Shown here in pieces: positions 5,882 to 6,084 of a stretch of DNA of 6,084 nucleotides. The translations under genes and the position numbers were made by a program. The notes below the pieces were generated by a model, which was not told the origin of the DNA, did not search any database, and worked only from the letters and a program-made list of their open reading frames with translations. The stretch comes from Candidatus Hecatellales archaeon. GTDB taxonomy: Archaea > Thermoproteota > Bathyarchaeia > Hecatellales > Hecatellaceae. The stretch is from positions 1 to 6,084 of the forward strand of contig QMYF01000039.1 in assembly GCA_003662515.1 (NCBI GenBank), written 5' to 3'. Positions within the stretch are counted from its first letter, which is position 1. Every line of letters starts with the position of its first letter.

Positions 5882-5930
5882 GGAGAAATCTCCCGCCTAG
5901 CCCGCCAAACCTCCAACACCCTCCTTTTTC
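5882..5930 (+). terminator. Possible amrS terminator: small inverted repeat, then T5
   Basis: GGAGAAATCTCC at 5882-5893 is a short inverted repeat, and a T5 run at 5925-5929 follows about 32 bases later. The stem is too short and too far from the T run to be a classic hairpin terminator. The T-rich run after amrS could still end transcription in an archaeon. Confidence 0.3.
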
Positions 5931-5931
5931 C

Positions 5932-5942
5932 AAAACTTTAAT
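5932..5942 (+). promoter_or_regulatory. Possible BRE/TATA promoter of the helix-turn-helix gene at 5976
   Basis: AAAAC followed by TTTAAT fits a BRE plus TATA pattern. Initiation would fall near 5966, about ten bases before ATG 5976, so the mRNA would have almost no leader. No ribosome-binding site is visible, which agrees with this. Composition-based only. Confidence 0.4.
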
Positions 5943-5975
5943 CTAGTTGAGGTTTTCCTCCGTTTTCTGGTTAAC

Positions 5976-6084
5976 ATGGAAAACTTGGAAAAATTGTTAA
6001 CGCCGAAAGAAGCCATCGGGCTTCTGAGAGTTAGCCATCAAACCCTAAGACGGTGGATTAAAGCTGGAAAAATAAAAGCCGTAA
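5976..6084 (+). CDS. N-terminus of MerR-like HTH protein, probable IS607-family serine recombinase, cut by window edge
   Basis: Thirty-six residues are visible from ATG 5976, with no stop before the edge. The stretch LLTPKEAIGLLRVSHQTLRRW, then IKAGKIKAV, is a MerR-type helix-turn-helix: TPKEA begins the first helix, VSHQTLRRW is the recognition helix and GKIKAV starts the wing. This layout is typical of the N-terminus of IS607-family transposases, where the DNA-binding domain precedes a serine-recombinase catalytic domain. The catalytic part is outside the window, so another protein with the same domain, such as an excisionase-like or MerR-like regulator, is possible. The start is the only ATG start in the window, and a TATA-like element lies about 35 bases upstream. 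It follows amrS after 121 non-coding bases. Confidence 0.72.
   Translation, partial: MENLEKLLTPKEAIGLLRVSHQTLRRWIKAGKIKAV
5976..6084 (+). mobile_element. Left part of a probable IS607-like element, boundary unknown
   Basis: This is inferred only from the helix-turn-helix start of the recombinase-like gene. IS607 elements lack long terminal inverted repeats, so the left end cannot be placed; it should lie somewhere in 5855-5975. Many such elements carry a second gene, tnpB, which would be beyond the window. Confidence 0.45.

Noticed and set aside
5949..5960. GAGG-TTTT-CCTC hairpin before the HTH gene
   Set aside because: A four-base stem is too short to be a convincing terminator or recombination site alone.
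1..6084. Origin recognition repeats near the Orc1/Cdc6 gene
   Set aside because: No repeated G-rich ORB-like motif was seen; the usual place, upstream of the gene, is outside the window.
1..6084. CRISPR array, tRNA or rRNA genes
   Set aside because: No regularly spaced repeats, and no cloverleaf or rRNA-like stretches were recognised on either strand.

Overview
The window reads as chromosomal DNA of an archaeon. The evidence is an Orc1/Cdc6-type replication initiator, a GPN-loop GTPase, an archaeal cis-prenyltransferase with its long N-terminal extension, an archaeal coiled-coil protein of the COG1340 type, a stand-alone CinA/MoaB-like domain and an AmmeMemoRadiSam-type radical SAM protein. 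Starts are almost all TTG or GTG and genes are packed tightly. A TACK-type lineage (for example Bathyarchaeia) would fit, but that is an inference from general feel and not from a marker gene.

Layout. Bases 1-1110 (+) hold the 3' part of an Orc1/Cdc6 gene whose beginning lies outside the window. It converges on a five-gene minus-strand cluster at 4707-1107, in transcription order: small zinc-ribbon protein, CinA/MoaB-like protein, GPN-loop GTPase, long coiled-coil protein, and UppS-type polyprenyl diphosphate synthase. Gaps inside the cluster are 26, 8 and 34 bases, then a 4-base overlap, so it is very probably one operon. Its last stop codon overlaps the Orc1/Cdc6 stop codon in a shared TTAA. 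A divergent intergenic region of about 110 bases (4708-4816) separates the operon from the plus-strand gene amrS (4817-5854). After a 121-base non-coding gap, the N-terminus of a MerR-like helix-turn-helix protein begins at 5976. It resembles the N-terminus of IS607-family serine recombinases, which suggests that a mobile element starts at the right edge.

How the genes may work together. UppS makes the long-chain polyprenyl carrier used for glycan transfer at the membrane. The GPN GTPase and the zinc-ribbon protein look like information-processing factors, since eukaryotic GPN proteins assist RNA polymerase assembly. The CinA-like and coiled-coil proteins are conserved but functionally unclear in archaea. 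The operon therefore mixes housekeeping functions, and its shared logic is not obvious. AmrS is a metabolic radical SAM enzyme without its usual partners (MEMO1, AMMECR1) in view.

I see no clear previously undescribed system. The points most worth a second look are the altered ATPase residues in the Orc1/Cdc6 protein, the almost complete absence of ATG starts among the resident genes, a perfect palindrome in the divergent promoter region, and the truncated IS607-like element at the right end.
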